Part shown: one piece after another, positions 1-9,586 of the stretch
How positions within the stretch are numbered: the stretch's first letter is position 1
Layout: every line of letters begins with the position of its first letter
From: Halisarca cf. caerulea
Lineage: Eukaryota > Porifera > Demospongiae > Chondrillida > Halisarcidae
NCBI GenBank assembly: GCA_963170055.1
Contig: CAUJGJ010000332.1
Coordinates: forward strand, 135,001-160,000
DNA: 25,000 nucleotides
Reading direction: 5' to 3'
Notes under the pieces: generated by a model
The model's input: the letters and a program-made list of their open reading frames with translations, nothing else
Database searches by the model: none
Told to the model about the DNA's origin: nothing
Translations under genes and position numbers: made by a program

Positions 1-2656
1 TGTATTGTATTGTATTATTAAGGGTAACCCCTTCAGCAAAGCTGGTATCAATGGGGGACCCAACAATTTAACAGAAATCAACAAATAACAAACAGACAAG
101 CAACAAGTAGAACTATACTACAACAAGAAATTAACAGATTATAATAAATAAATTGACAAAGGTCAAGTAATCAAAAAAAAAAACAACAAATATTAACAGA
201 GATCAGCTTGATTAATAAACAAACAATTCAAAATTCAAAAACCATGATAATATAATAATACACACTATTCAGACTCAAAGGCATGCTTACATAAATTTAC
301 GTGACTGTGTAAAATTGATTAATTAATCGCTTAAATTGAAAAAGAGATGAAGATGCTCGGATTGACGGGGGTAATTGGTTCCACTCTTGACCAGCCTTGA
401 GGAAAAAGGCATTAGATAACCACTTAGTTTTTGCAGTTGGAAGGTGAATATCCTCTAGTCTTCTTGCACTGCGTATTCCCACATCTTTGTTAGTCATAAA
501 CATCCTTTTGGAGTAGGCCGGGCACTCTTTGCTTAGATATCTCTTAGTACATACAGCCCGCAGCATTTTCCTTCGATTTTCAAGGGTACTCCACCCTAAC
601 CGGGACCTGAGCCTTGTAGCAGAACTGTCTTTCCTCTCATTCAAAATTACCCTCATTGCCCTATTCTGAATCTTCTCAAGCTTAATACGATCTGCTTTGG
701 AACATTCCATCCATACAACAGCACAGTAATTCAGATGTGGTTCAACCAAGGCACGATATAGCATCAGTTTCAGGTTAGATGGTAGTGTGTTCCTTAACTT
801 AAACAAGGGAGACATAGCTCGAAGACACGATCTCTTTATTTTCTCTATATGACTTCTCCAGCTCAAACGCTCATCCACAATCACACCCAGGAATTTCACC
901 TCGTTCTGTCTTTGTAGGGTAGTCCCCCCCATTGACACGGCAATATCCTTAGTTTGCGACACTTTGCTTTTCCTAGCTAAGCACAGAAACTGGGTCTTGT
1001 GTAAATTGAGATTCAGGCCATTTTGAGTAATCCATGTTGACAATCGACCCAGGTCCTCCGAAAGGACATTCTGGACAACTTTTCCATCGGGGTCACTAAA
1101 GTAGACGGTTGTATCGTCAGCATACAGCATAACTGAACTCTGACCAAGAGATGTAGGGAGGTCATTTATAAACAGGGAGAACAGGAGAGGACCAAGGATT
1201 GATCCCTGTGGCACACCCATATTGACCGTAGACCAGGGAGATGACTCATCATTATAAAAAACATGTTGTTTCCTGTCATGCAAATAACTCTGAAGCCACT
1301 TCAAGGATTGACCTCTAAAGCCGTATCGACAAAGCTTTTCCAGTAGTAGAGAATGGGGGATAGAGTCAAAAGCTTTGCTAAGATCCACAAACACAGAGCC
1401 AACAATTTCATTACGCTCCAATCTCCTTCTCCAATCATCAACTGTGAACAATAGAACGTCTTGTGTTGAGTGGTGTGGTCTAAAGCCAGATTGGGAACTA
1501 TGTAGAATAGAGTACTGGTCAACAAATTTGCTGACCTGACTGTAAACAAGTGACTCAAAGACTTTAGCCATAACTGGCAAAATGGAGATAGGACGAAAAT
1601 CATTGACAGAGGCAGCTTTTGAACTTTTGGGAACTGGAATTATACGTGCTGTTTTCCATTCTGTTGGAACAGTGGCTGTGATTAAACTAGCGTTAAAAAG
1701 CTCACAAATATTATGGCAGATTGCAGGAGCAGTCAACTTTAGGAGTTTAGCACTAATTCCGTCTGGACCTGTAGCTTTGTTGATGTTTAAGTTTGACAGG
1801 GCTTGTCTAACCTCTTCCTCAGAGATTTCGTTAAAGTCAAAGTTAAAGGGGAGGTATGGGACACTGCACTGCGGGAGACAGCAAGTTGGAGTAGATTTGT
1901 TAAAGTGATCATTGAGGAGACAAGCAGGATTGGCCACATCAAGCAATGGAGCAAGCCCAGCCCCCCTCCCCAATAGAGCATTCAACTTCTTCCAACACTT
2001 GTTCTTGTCCTTAGATGATTTGGTAATCAATGAAGCAAAATAGTCCTGTTTAGAATTTCTTAACGCAGAGGTAACTTCATTACGGATACTCTTATATTTC
2101 CCCCAGATGTCACTGTTGGAGATTTTCTTGGCAAGAACTCTTAACTTGTTTCGCCTTCTCATCAAGCTCCTGATTTCCCCATTTAACCACGGTAAGGAAC
2201 GATTACGGACTCGACATTTGATCACAGGAAGATGCTTGTTAACGACAGAGAAGTAGACGTCCTTCCAATGGTTCCATCTGGCATTGATGTCATTGTGATC
2301 ACATGACCAGCAAGCGTTCTCAAGATCAGTGATGAGACTGTCAACACAGGTGTCCCTAAATACTCGTATCTCTCTCTGCCTATGGCCTCGAGTCCCACCA
2401 CCTGAACAAACTGAGTAAATCATGAGATGATCACTGATACCTACTTCAAGACATCCAGTTTCAAGAATACATTGCTTGTTAGTTGTATAGAGATGATTAA
2501 CCTGACCTGACCTGACCTGACCTGATGATCAATTAGGGTTTGTGAGTTTTCAGTAATTCTAGTGGGACTATCAATCATTTGAGTTAGACCTAGCTCCTTA
2601 CACAGAGATTTCATTTTCATACAATCAAATGAGGCAGATAGGTCATTTACATTCAT
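1..2656 (-). mobile_element. 5'-truncated non-LTR retrotransposon (CR1/Jockey-like LINE)
   Basis: The element is on the minus strand, with its 3' end at the left edge of the window, where a short repeat of TGTAT units (positions 1-19) looks like the microsatellite-type 3' tail of CR1/L2-like LINEs. The 3' non-coding part covers about 20-296. Coding sequence starts abruptly near 2656, in the middle of an AP-type endonuclease (the stretch reading FNVN-like, then TLIDH, then SDHLMIY), so the 5' end of the endonuclease and any ORF1 are missing. This is the usual result of incomplete reverse transcription. Clade assignment is by general look of the reverse transcriptase and is uncertain. The left boundary and any target-site duplication lie outside or at the edge of the window. 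Confidence 0.85.
297..2656 (-). pseudogene. LINE ORF2 remnant: endonuclease C-terminus + reverse transcriptase, frameshifted
   Basis: An open frame of 708 codons (2423 down to 297) encodes a reverse transcriptase with the expected motif order: NKATGPDGI, KTARIIPVPK, FRPISILP, SGFRPHHST, VFVDLSKAFDSI, GVPQGSILGPLLF and the catalytic YADDT. A C-terminal region with LNYCAVVW and a typical LINE tail follows. The apparent ATG at 2423 is not the true start: upstream, the end of an AP-endonuclease (SDHLMIY) continues in frame, then is interrupted. Between TLIDH and LYTT there is a 32-nt insertion made of five CAGGT units plus a repeat of TAATCAT (2501-2532 region), which shifts the frame. With the 5' truncation this makes the copy dead, although the reverse transcriptase frame itself is intact, which suggests a fairly young insertion. 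Confidence 0.85.
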
Positions 2657-2914
2657 TTACATTTTCAGGTAGAAGGTGTTGGATTTAGTCCCATTTCGGG
2701 TAGTTTGGACACCAGCACAATTTACTACTGTCTCGGAAGTTGCCTGTTGCTACCTTAGCACTGAAAAGAACCTATTGGAGTTCGTTTTAGACTCCTGTAA
2801 CCAAAATATTACTCCAAATAAGTACATATGGAATAATTTAGAGCCAATGGCTAATTTCTAAGTGAAAATGGGGAATGCCCAAATGCATGGTTCATGCCTA
2901 TGCATGGTTCGCCT
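2657..2914. other. unassigned AT-rich spacer
   Basis: Between the truncated end of the LINE and the hairpin element upstream of gene A. I see no convincing coding sequence: the 61-codon open frame at 2676-2861 has no recognisable motif. Part of it may be gene A upstream region. Confidence 0.4.
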
Positions 2915-3001
2915 AGTCTCGCGTGGCCAGCCCCTTTTCCTGTTTTCTGCACTCAAACGGAAGTGCAGAGAACAGGAAAAAGGGGCTGGCCACGCGAGAC
3001 T
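2915..3001. mobile_element. 87-bp hairpin MITE upstream of gene A
   Basis: Two arms, 2915-2953 and 2962-3001, are reverse complements with one mismatch and one single-base indel, around an 8-base loop. The outer sequence AGTCTCGCGTGGCCAGCCCC closely resembles the ends of the hairpin at 15814-15892 (AGTCTGGCGTTGCCAACCC), so both belong to one family. The element ends 88 bp before the gene A start codon, so it sits in the promoter or 5' UTR. I see no clear target-site duplication at this copy. Confidence 0.75.
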
Positions 3002-3089
3002 CGAGTGAGCCCGACGGGACTTGCCTGGGAATTACGGCGCCGTCAATCCTACAACACAGATACCAGTACATGTATAACTTCTTGGAAAG

Positions 3090-3679
3090 ATGGCGTATGA
3101 AGAGAGTAAACTCTCCACTGCTTTTAGAAAGTTTCTACCAGAGGCCGAAAGACGTTTGGATTTGCGGTCGTTTTTGAGTACCTTGCAGAGCGAGAATCTG
3201 TTAACCCCTTTCGAATATCAAGATGTAAATACTGAGACAAACAGATTTGTGCAGACTCAAAAGGTGTTCAATTACATCAGAGGCAAAGGGCAAGATTATC
3301 AAGAGAAGTTTCTGAGGATCCTCGGGCAGCCAGGTTCTGGTGCAGAAGACTTTGTGAAGAAAATAAGAGAATTCGTAGGAATTAGCGAACGGTCTTCTAG
3401 GACAAATTCAAGTTCTTCTGGTGAGTAGGCAAAGGCTACGAATAAACAATGTGTACGTGTGAAGTGTATGTTTGCATGATATTGTGGACGTGTTGTGCAT
3501 GTAAGAATCCAAATGCCAGTCTGCACGGTAGTACCCAAAGTACATGGTTGGTGCACCTTTTCTGTCTTCAGGGATTTCGAATGCCAATGAAGAAATTCCT
3601 CTGGTGGAAATGGAACCAGCAATGGATACAGATTCCACAAGGGACTGGAGGGCTCCTCCTGGTGTTTTCACATGTAAGC

Positions 3680-3758
<79 letters not shown>

Positions 3759-6700
3759 ATCCCAACCATTATTTTTGCTGCCTTCATTCTGCTTCATCGT
3801 TTACCATGGTCAACATTGTGGCCTGAGAAATTGCAGTGTTTTTCTGCAGACAAACCACGTAAAGCAAGACTGTGGAGGAAATACTGGAAGTCTGTATTGA
3901 TGAGAAGCAAACAGATACATTTTGGACGTCTCTCCATCGAGCTCCTCATGAGTGGCATCATCTACTTCATGATCATCCTTGCGATGTGGGCTATTCGTCC
4001 TGAAGTAAGATACATTTGTGTAGCATGGTGTGTTGTTTCTAATGTACTTACATAGCTACGTATGTTACCTCTACTCAATGTTTGCAGGCTGAATCACAAG
4101 CACTGGAGAGTGGGCAGGCAGACAGTAGTCAATCATTCCCTGCTATGATGTTAGAAGCACTCGCAGCTCCCAAGAGATTTTTGTATTATCACATGGAGGG
4201 ACTTTGGAAATTCCTTGTCCTTTTTCTTGTTGTGAAATTGAGTCCAAGACTCTACAGTTGGGCCATTGGGTAAGTTGACGTTAGCATGAAAATTGCATCC
4301 TTCTTGTTTGAGTTAGTCTATGCTGTGCGAATTCGGACTTTTGTAGGTTCGTTTCTTCTAAGGGCAGCAAGAAAGAGAGAATGATACACGGTAGATATTT
4401 GCTGAGTTTTGACGAAAGACAAAAGGCATTGGAAGGATTTGACAAAGCAATGTGTAAAATTTTCAGGTTAGCAGAGAGTCACACATCAGTTGTCTCCATG
4501 GGACCAATGTTGACAATATTGCCTTATTTGAGGAGGGGGGGGGGGGAGGGGGGAAGTAGCTGAAGGGACTAAACCTTGAATTCTATCACCTAGTCAGTAC
4601 AACACTGGGTAAAATAGGAGTAAAATGGCCCAAGATTGGGGAAAATGTATCTTTGCACACAATTGTCCCACTATAGAGGATTTTACTTCCCTCCATGTTA
4701 TTGCTATTTTAATACACAGAGACGGATGCCCAGCTTCTGGGTTTGTTGTCAGATATGACAGTGTTGTCTTTCTGGTAACCAGCATTCACACCTTCTTTGA
4801 GGGTGATGAGGTGCATAGCAACAGCAACAAAGCATACAAATTACTACTTCCAGATGGTTTGAACTTGTCGGAAAGAATACGAAGTCGGATTTTAGAGACA
4901 TACAGCTTCAAGTTTTGTACTGGTACCAAACACGGACGAGACGTATTGCACAACAGTGAGGGAGTACCTAACCTGTTTGCAAATACAGTAAGCTCTTTGT
5001 GTGCTTCACATATGCCTATATATCAGTATAGTATAGTGGGACTATTTATATAGAAAGACCACCTGTCTATAGAGACCACGGTAGGCTGGTTCATTGACCA
5101 CCTCAGTGATACTAAAGCACCTCTGTATGAGGACCACCTGTCTACAGAGACCACAAGCACTTGGTCCCTTGAGTGGTCGCTGTAGACAATTTTAACTGTA
5201 TCAAGAATGTATACGTATGTAGGTTATGCTTCGCGTACAGCGAATGAAGGACACGTTAGAGACAACATAAATTAAGTTGCTTTGACCTTTGTAGAGAGGT
5301 TATCTTCTCTTGGAGGTTCACAATGTATTGTTGGAGCCTCAAGCTGTGTCCTTTGTGCAGAGGTTTTCTGTACTGTGTCCTCCTTTTGTGGGGCACCAGG
5401 ACATTCTAGTATTTTTATTTTCTATTTCAGTGAAACCTTTACAATAAGGACACCATTGGGACCCCAGTAAGCTGTCCTGTACAGTGAAACCTGTACAATA
5501 AGGACACCATTGGGACCCCAGTAAGCTGTCCTGTACAGTGAAACCTGTACAATAAGGACACCATTTGGACCCCAGTAAGCTGTCCTGTACAGTGAAACCT
5601 GTACAATAAGGACACCATTGGGACCCCAGTAAGCTGTCCTGTACAGTGAAACCTGTACAATAAGGACACCATTTGGACCCCAGTAAGCTGTCCTGTTTAT
5701 AGAGTTGTCCTTTTTTCAAAAGGCTCAAATATACACATGTCAATGCAAGGGAGGTCAATGGGGCAGAGCAGTGGTGTCCTGTTAAAGGAGATGGCTGCAT
5801 TTCAGAGGTGCCCTTTAATAGACAGTTCACTGCTTTCCCATACTTTGTGATGTTGTGGATGAAGTATTGTTTAAATAATGTACACTTCTTGTCACAAATG
5901 TGCAGGTTAGAGATATACTTGTTTTAAGATTGCGTGAATATCCCAAAGGAGTCAAACCGATTGAAGTGAGCCAACACATCGAGGATAAGCCACGTGCTGA
6001 GTGGGTCAATGCAGCTGTGGAACTTCTTGGATATCACGAACAAAGACTTAAGCATTCAAGCGGCACAATATTGCCAACAGGTGTGCTGTGTTTGGTGTGT
6101 ACAGTGGGAACTTTGTAATCCAACATGCTAGCTGTGGGTAACAAGATAAACGGTGTCGGGTAATGGAGGTTGTTGGATTCTTGAAGTACTGTACTCAGTA
6201 GATACATTGAGACATCTCTAATCCGAACCTCTATAGGTCAGCCACACCATCAATCTAAAGAGGCCATTCTGTTTTCCTCTCAGCAGTTACCTGTACTGTA
6301 TGTTTGTAATGGGACCTGCCTATTCCAAGATTTGGAATGGGATCTGCCTCTTTTGATATATTTGGAATGGGACCTGTCTCTTCTGATATTTGGAATGGGA
6401 CCTGTCTCTTTTGATATTTGGAATGGGATCTACCTCTTGCCATATTTGAAATGGGACCTGCCTCTTCTAATCACTGCTCTAATCTGACCAAATTGTCCCA
6501 AGGTAGCCAGAGTAGAGATGTTCCACCGTAGTTGAATCAGGCAGCATGTTACATAGGTGCACATGTTGGATGGATTACAGAAGTTCTACATACCATACGT
6601 ATATATGTAGTGTGTACATATGAGGCAGAAGTTATCTACAAATGGTATTATACGTATGTACATCATTTCCTTTAGATAATGCGGAAGAAAGCTGCTTCCA

Positions 6701-6986
6701 TTACTGCGCTAACACAGAACCAGGTTTCTCTGGTGGTCCTGTGTTAGTGGCTTTACCAAACACAGAACATAGCCAGCTCCTTTCTCTGTGTCCTCTAGCA
6801 GTGCATACAGCAGGTGGAAATGAAGATGAGTCCTACAACGTTGGCTCCTACCTCTGGCCCTTTCTGTTGGATGTTAAGGAGTTGAGACAGTGCTGGAGCA
6901 GGAGAGAACAAAGGAGACCGATTTCCGTAGAAGAAAAGGAAATTCTAGACAAGGAAAGAATGGTAGTCCGAAGCATGACCTTCTAG
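3090..6986 (+). CDS. gene A: CARD-like domain + two membrane segments + trypsin-like serine protease (547 aa)
   Basis: Eight exons: 3090-3420, 3572-3673, 3850-4004, 4088-4269, 4347-4466, 4720-4987, 5906-6080, 6676-6986. All junctions are GT-AG and phases match throughout. Residues 1-100 form a helical CARD-like domain (LLTPFEYQDV ... QKVFNYIRGKG ... KFLRIL). A basic stretch (RKARLWRKYWKSVLMRSK, about 148-165) precedes membrane segment 1 (about 172-193); segment 2 is about 233-254 and is followed by basic residues, so both termini should face the cytosol. Residues 298-510 are a chymotrypsin-fold protease: His320 (LVTSIHTFF), Asp389 (RDILVLRL), Ser463 (EPGFSGGPVL), each on its own exon. The triad looks intact, so an active protease is expected; the substrate is unknown. 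It is the tandem paralogue of gene B, with a different N-terminal exon. The start ATG has a good context (AAAGATGG). Alternative for residues 1-100: another death-fold type such as DED. Confidence 0.82.
3684..3756. repeat. (TG)n microsatellite at the 5' end of gene A intron 2
   Basis: About 36 TG units begin 10 nt after the exon 2 donor (GTAAGC). Gene B has a shorter TG tract at exactly the same place (9559-9598), so the tract predates the gene duplication. Confidence 0.95.
4531..4558 (+). repeat. G-rich run in gene A intron 5
   Basis: A run with up to 12 consecutive G residues. Gene B has a related G-rich stretch at the equivalent intron position (about 10809-10828). It could form a G-quadruplex on the coding strand; no function is visible. 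Confidence 0.6.
5428..5697 (+). repeat. 54-bp tandem repeat, five copies
   Basis: Copies begin at 5428, 5482, 5536, 5590 and 5644. They alternate slightly (ATTGGGACC or ATTTGGACC). Gene B has one copy at the equivalent place (11704 onward), so the expansion is private to gene A. Confidence 0.93.
5428..5832. mobile_element. TIR element (pogo/Tigger-like ends) in gene A intron 6, with its left end amplified
   Basis: The left end CAGTGAAACCT...AAGGACACC and the right end GGTGCCC...AGTTCACTG are inverted repeats of each other. The same element occurs in gene B intron 6 at 11704-11893 as a simple 190-bp copy, so it was present before the duplication. In gene A the first 54 bp have been tandemly amplified. 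The superfamily is suggested only by the CAGT-AAACCT style of the ends. Open frames on the minus strand here are repeat artefacts. Confidence 0.7.
6303..6472 (+). repeat. 28-30-bp minisatellite, about six copies, gene A intron 7
   Basis: Units contain TTTGGAATGGGACCTG followed by a CTCTT-rich part; unit starts are near 6331, 6361, 6389, 6417 and 6445. Gene B intron 7 has only one AATGGGACCTGC at the equivalent site (about 12557), so this array is private to gene A. Confidence 0.88.
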
Positions 6987-7407
6987 AAGAAGCCTGGTAC
7001 AGAAACCTGGTGCATACTGCACTATTAATAGGAGTCATAACTGTGTGTGTATGCCACCAACCTGTGTGTGTGTACATCACAAACCTGTTGATTTATCTTT
7101 GTACCATTTGTAGTAGACCACAATGCAGTAGTTTTGTACACTTGTAGCATTTTGTATAGGTTCAGTGAGAGCTTACACAGTATTCTACCGTGGAATCCCA
7201 AATTCTAACAAATTACAGGGAGCACTGAAGATAATGCACTATATCAAAAATTCAAGATCATGCACTATAAACTTTCATAGTAGAACACCAAATGGGTCAC
7301 AAGTATGTAACCTCTTATATGTGCAGAACTTCATCGTAAGAATGTTCTTTAATAATAATATTATGATATTATAATGTATTATACAGTAGCTATATAGTAT
7401 AATAATT
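6987..7407 (+). other. gene A 3' flank / probable 3' UTR, paralogous to gene B 3' flank
   Basis: The sequence after the stop codon (AAGAAGCCTGGTACAGAAAC) is nearly identical in gene B after 13142. It contains one GTATAGGTTCAGTGAGAGCTT unit near 7156 that corresponds to the 25-bp unit expanded to 19 copies downstream of gene B. Similarity to gene B's flank (13796-13990) continues to about 7360, which marks the right limit of the duplication. I see no canonical AATAAA signal that I would trust. Confidence 0.65.
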
Positions 7408-8770
7408 ACCGTATGGGTAGAAAATTTCGAGGGTTCAAATTTTCGCGAATCCAAAAATTTCCTTTATTTCGAAATTTTCGCGGGTATTAAATTTCGCGTC
7501 CCCAGCCAAAGGTATAGTCACATGAATATCATTTGTGGAAACAGGGGCTGCTCAGAAAAACGTTTGAAGAGCATCGAAGTTATGCCAGCCTTCTACTCTA
7601 TCGACAGTGCAGTTAGAGGATATAACGCTTACAGTGATTCAGAAGTAGAGCTAGATTATAGCCAGGTATTACTGTAGTGCGAGAGACAAACCAGTAATCG
7701 TTACTGCGACGAGTTCTTGTCCTTAAAATCCTATGTCGAAGAGTTCTAGCTACCCTGTGATCACTAACCAATCGCTTTATCTCCAACTGTCCGTCTGCGA
7801 TACTTTCTCATACTCGTCTTCTCTTATTCCATTTCCTCTTAGACTATAACTTGCTTCGGAGGTAGGCTCAAAAGAAACGTTCGAACAAGAAGATAGACAG
7901 ATTCAGGAGGGATATCGCTTCCAATGGGACTCGACTACTTAAACAACGTCGCTCTTATATTCTCGTATCGAGCCATGTGTTAAACCCTCTCCCGTTGCAC
8001 TTTGTGCCTAGGATTAGTACCGTACGCGCTCTAATTTTCGCGGGCTTAAACTTTCGCGGATTTCGCAAATTCGCGATTTTCGCGTTTTTATTTTCGCGGG
8101 TCCCCATCCAGTGCCTCTGTTTTTTTTGTTCAAGTTAACTAGTGATAGACCTGAGCAGACCCTAGATCGCAATTGGCACTCCAAAGTTGTAATGATTGTC
8201 AAGCCAAACAGGCCGGGCAATGACACAGACACATGAGCGGTTTCTTCCTCCGAATTGTTGCATATTTCTTTTCTAACAGCATCTGCCATGCTTGATGGGA
8301 CAACTTGCTCCAAATCTGGGAAGTCCGGACGCTTGCGAACCAAAAACGAACGAATCGGGCGACATTCTAAAACGAACGAATCGGGCGACATTCTTCAATC
8401 ACCGTCAGGTAGCTACAGGCACATGCAAACGCAAACGAAGACAAAATAAAGGCAGCGGACAAGACTATACCTTCTTTCACACCTATATTAGGTATATCAT
8501 CATGGATCTAATAAGAATACAACAAGGCGTCGACAGCGCTGCTCGCTGTTCAGCGACAGCCATTTTATATCATTGCGACGGCCATTTTATATCACTGCGC
8601 AAGATTTCAAACTTTTCGCTGATTTAAACTTTCGCGGATGGCTTCCAATCCGCGAAAACCGCGAAAGTTTAGGCCCGCGAAAATTAGAGCGCGTACGGTA
8701 TTCGCGGGTTTGAAATGACTCGCGAAAAACGCGAAAATAAACCACCCGCGAAAATTTCTACCCTTCCGGT
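7408..8770. mobile_element. outer TIR element with CGCGAAAATT-type ends
   Basis: The left end ACCGTATGGGTAGAAAATTT and the reverse complement of the right end (ACCGGAAGGGTAGAAATTTT) match, and both continue into motifs of the TTTTCGCGGGT type. It is flanked by TA on each side. A second element of a related family lies inside (8018-8700). The right end is 26 bp from the gene B start codon. The host part at 7510-8010 has no coding sequence that I recognise. Confidence 0.7.
8018..8700. mobile_element. inner TIR element (TACCGTACGCGC family) nested in the outer one
   Basis: The ends are near-perfect inverted repeats of about 40 bp: left ACCGTACGCGCTCTAATTTT continuing to TCGCGGGCTTAAACTTTCGCGG, right its reverse complement up to 8700. 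TA flanks both ends, as in a TA target duplication. The interior has higher GC content, a 26-bp tandem duplication at about 8343-8394 (AACGAACGAATCGGGCGACA unit) and a repeated GGCCATTTTATATCA motif at about 8560-8600. A minus-strand open frame in it (8391 down) resembles no family known to me. Confidence 0.8.
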
Positions 8771-8796
8771 AATGGCATGTGCGAAGACAAGACGAA

Positions 8797-9238
8797 ATGG
8801 ATGACAACTACAAGAAAGCAATAAATGAACATCGACAAGGACTGGAGAATGACCTCATTGTGCTCAACTTTGTTTCTTCCCTTCATGAAGTTTGCAAACC
8901 TCCTGGATTTCTAAACGACAGAGAAATAGGAACTATTAAAGACGCTCGTACTAGGTATGATAAGGTTGGCGAACTCTTGGATCTACTTCTTGGGAAGGGG
9001 AACAATGCTTTTGAGAGTTTTTGCGTCATTTTGAGCAAAAACGGGTATGCTGGTTGGGCAACGAAATTGCTGGTCAGTGCAGGCATAGACCGAGGTCAGA
9101 GAATTCAACAATCGCCTTGCAGTGTTCTGTGTGCATATTATTATAATACATATTCAGTAGATACTCTAACTCTCCGTAAATGTTCATCTTAAGAGAATGT
9201 CATCTTAACAGATCTTGAATTCATACTGATGTCTATCC

Positions 9239-9294
<56 letters not shown>

Positions 9295-9555
9295 GCATGA
9301 CATAGTATCTCAAAGAGTGATTATCAGTTTAGCTCCACGTTTCTTTATAATACTATAGGTGGTGCCACTCATCCAATACAGCCTAGCACCACTACTCAGC
9401 AGCAATCAGATGCAAATGTCACCCATCAACATACTGAAACCAGCTTTGCCACCAATCCAGTACAACAAAAGAATCCTCCAGTGGAAATGGAACCAGCAAT
9501 GGGTGCAGATTCCCCGAGAGACTGGAAGGCTCCTAATGGTGTTTACACATGTACG

Positions 9556-9586
<31 letters not shown>

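Noticed and set aside
3028..3037. GGGAATTACG upstream of gene A as an NF-kB site
   Set aside because: Two mismatches to the consensus on one half; not comparable with the perfect palindrome upstream of gene C.
5339..5830. 163-codon minus-strand open frame with repeated WCPYCTGFTVQDSLLGS-like units, resembling a zinc-binding repeat protein
   Set aside because: It is the translation of the 54-bp tandem array in gene A intron 6. Gene B has a single copy and no such frame.
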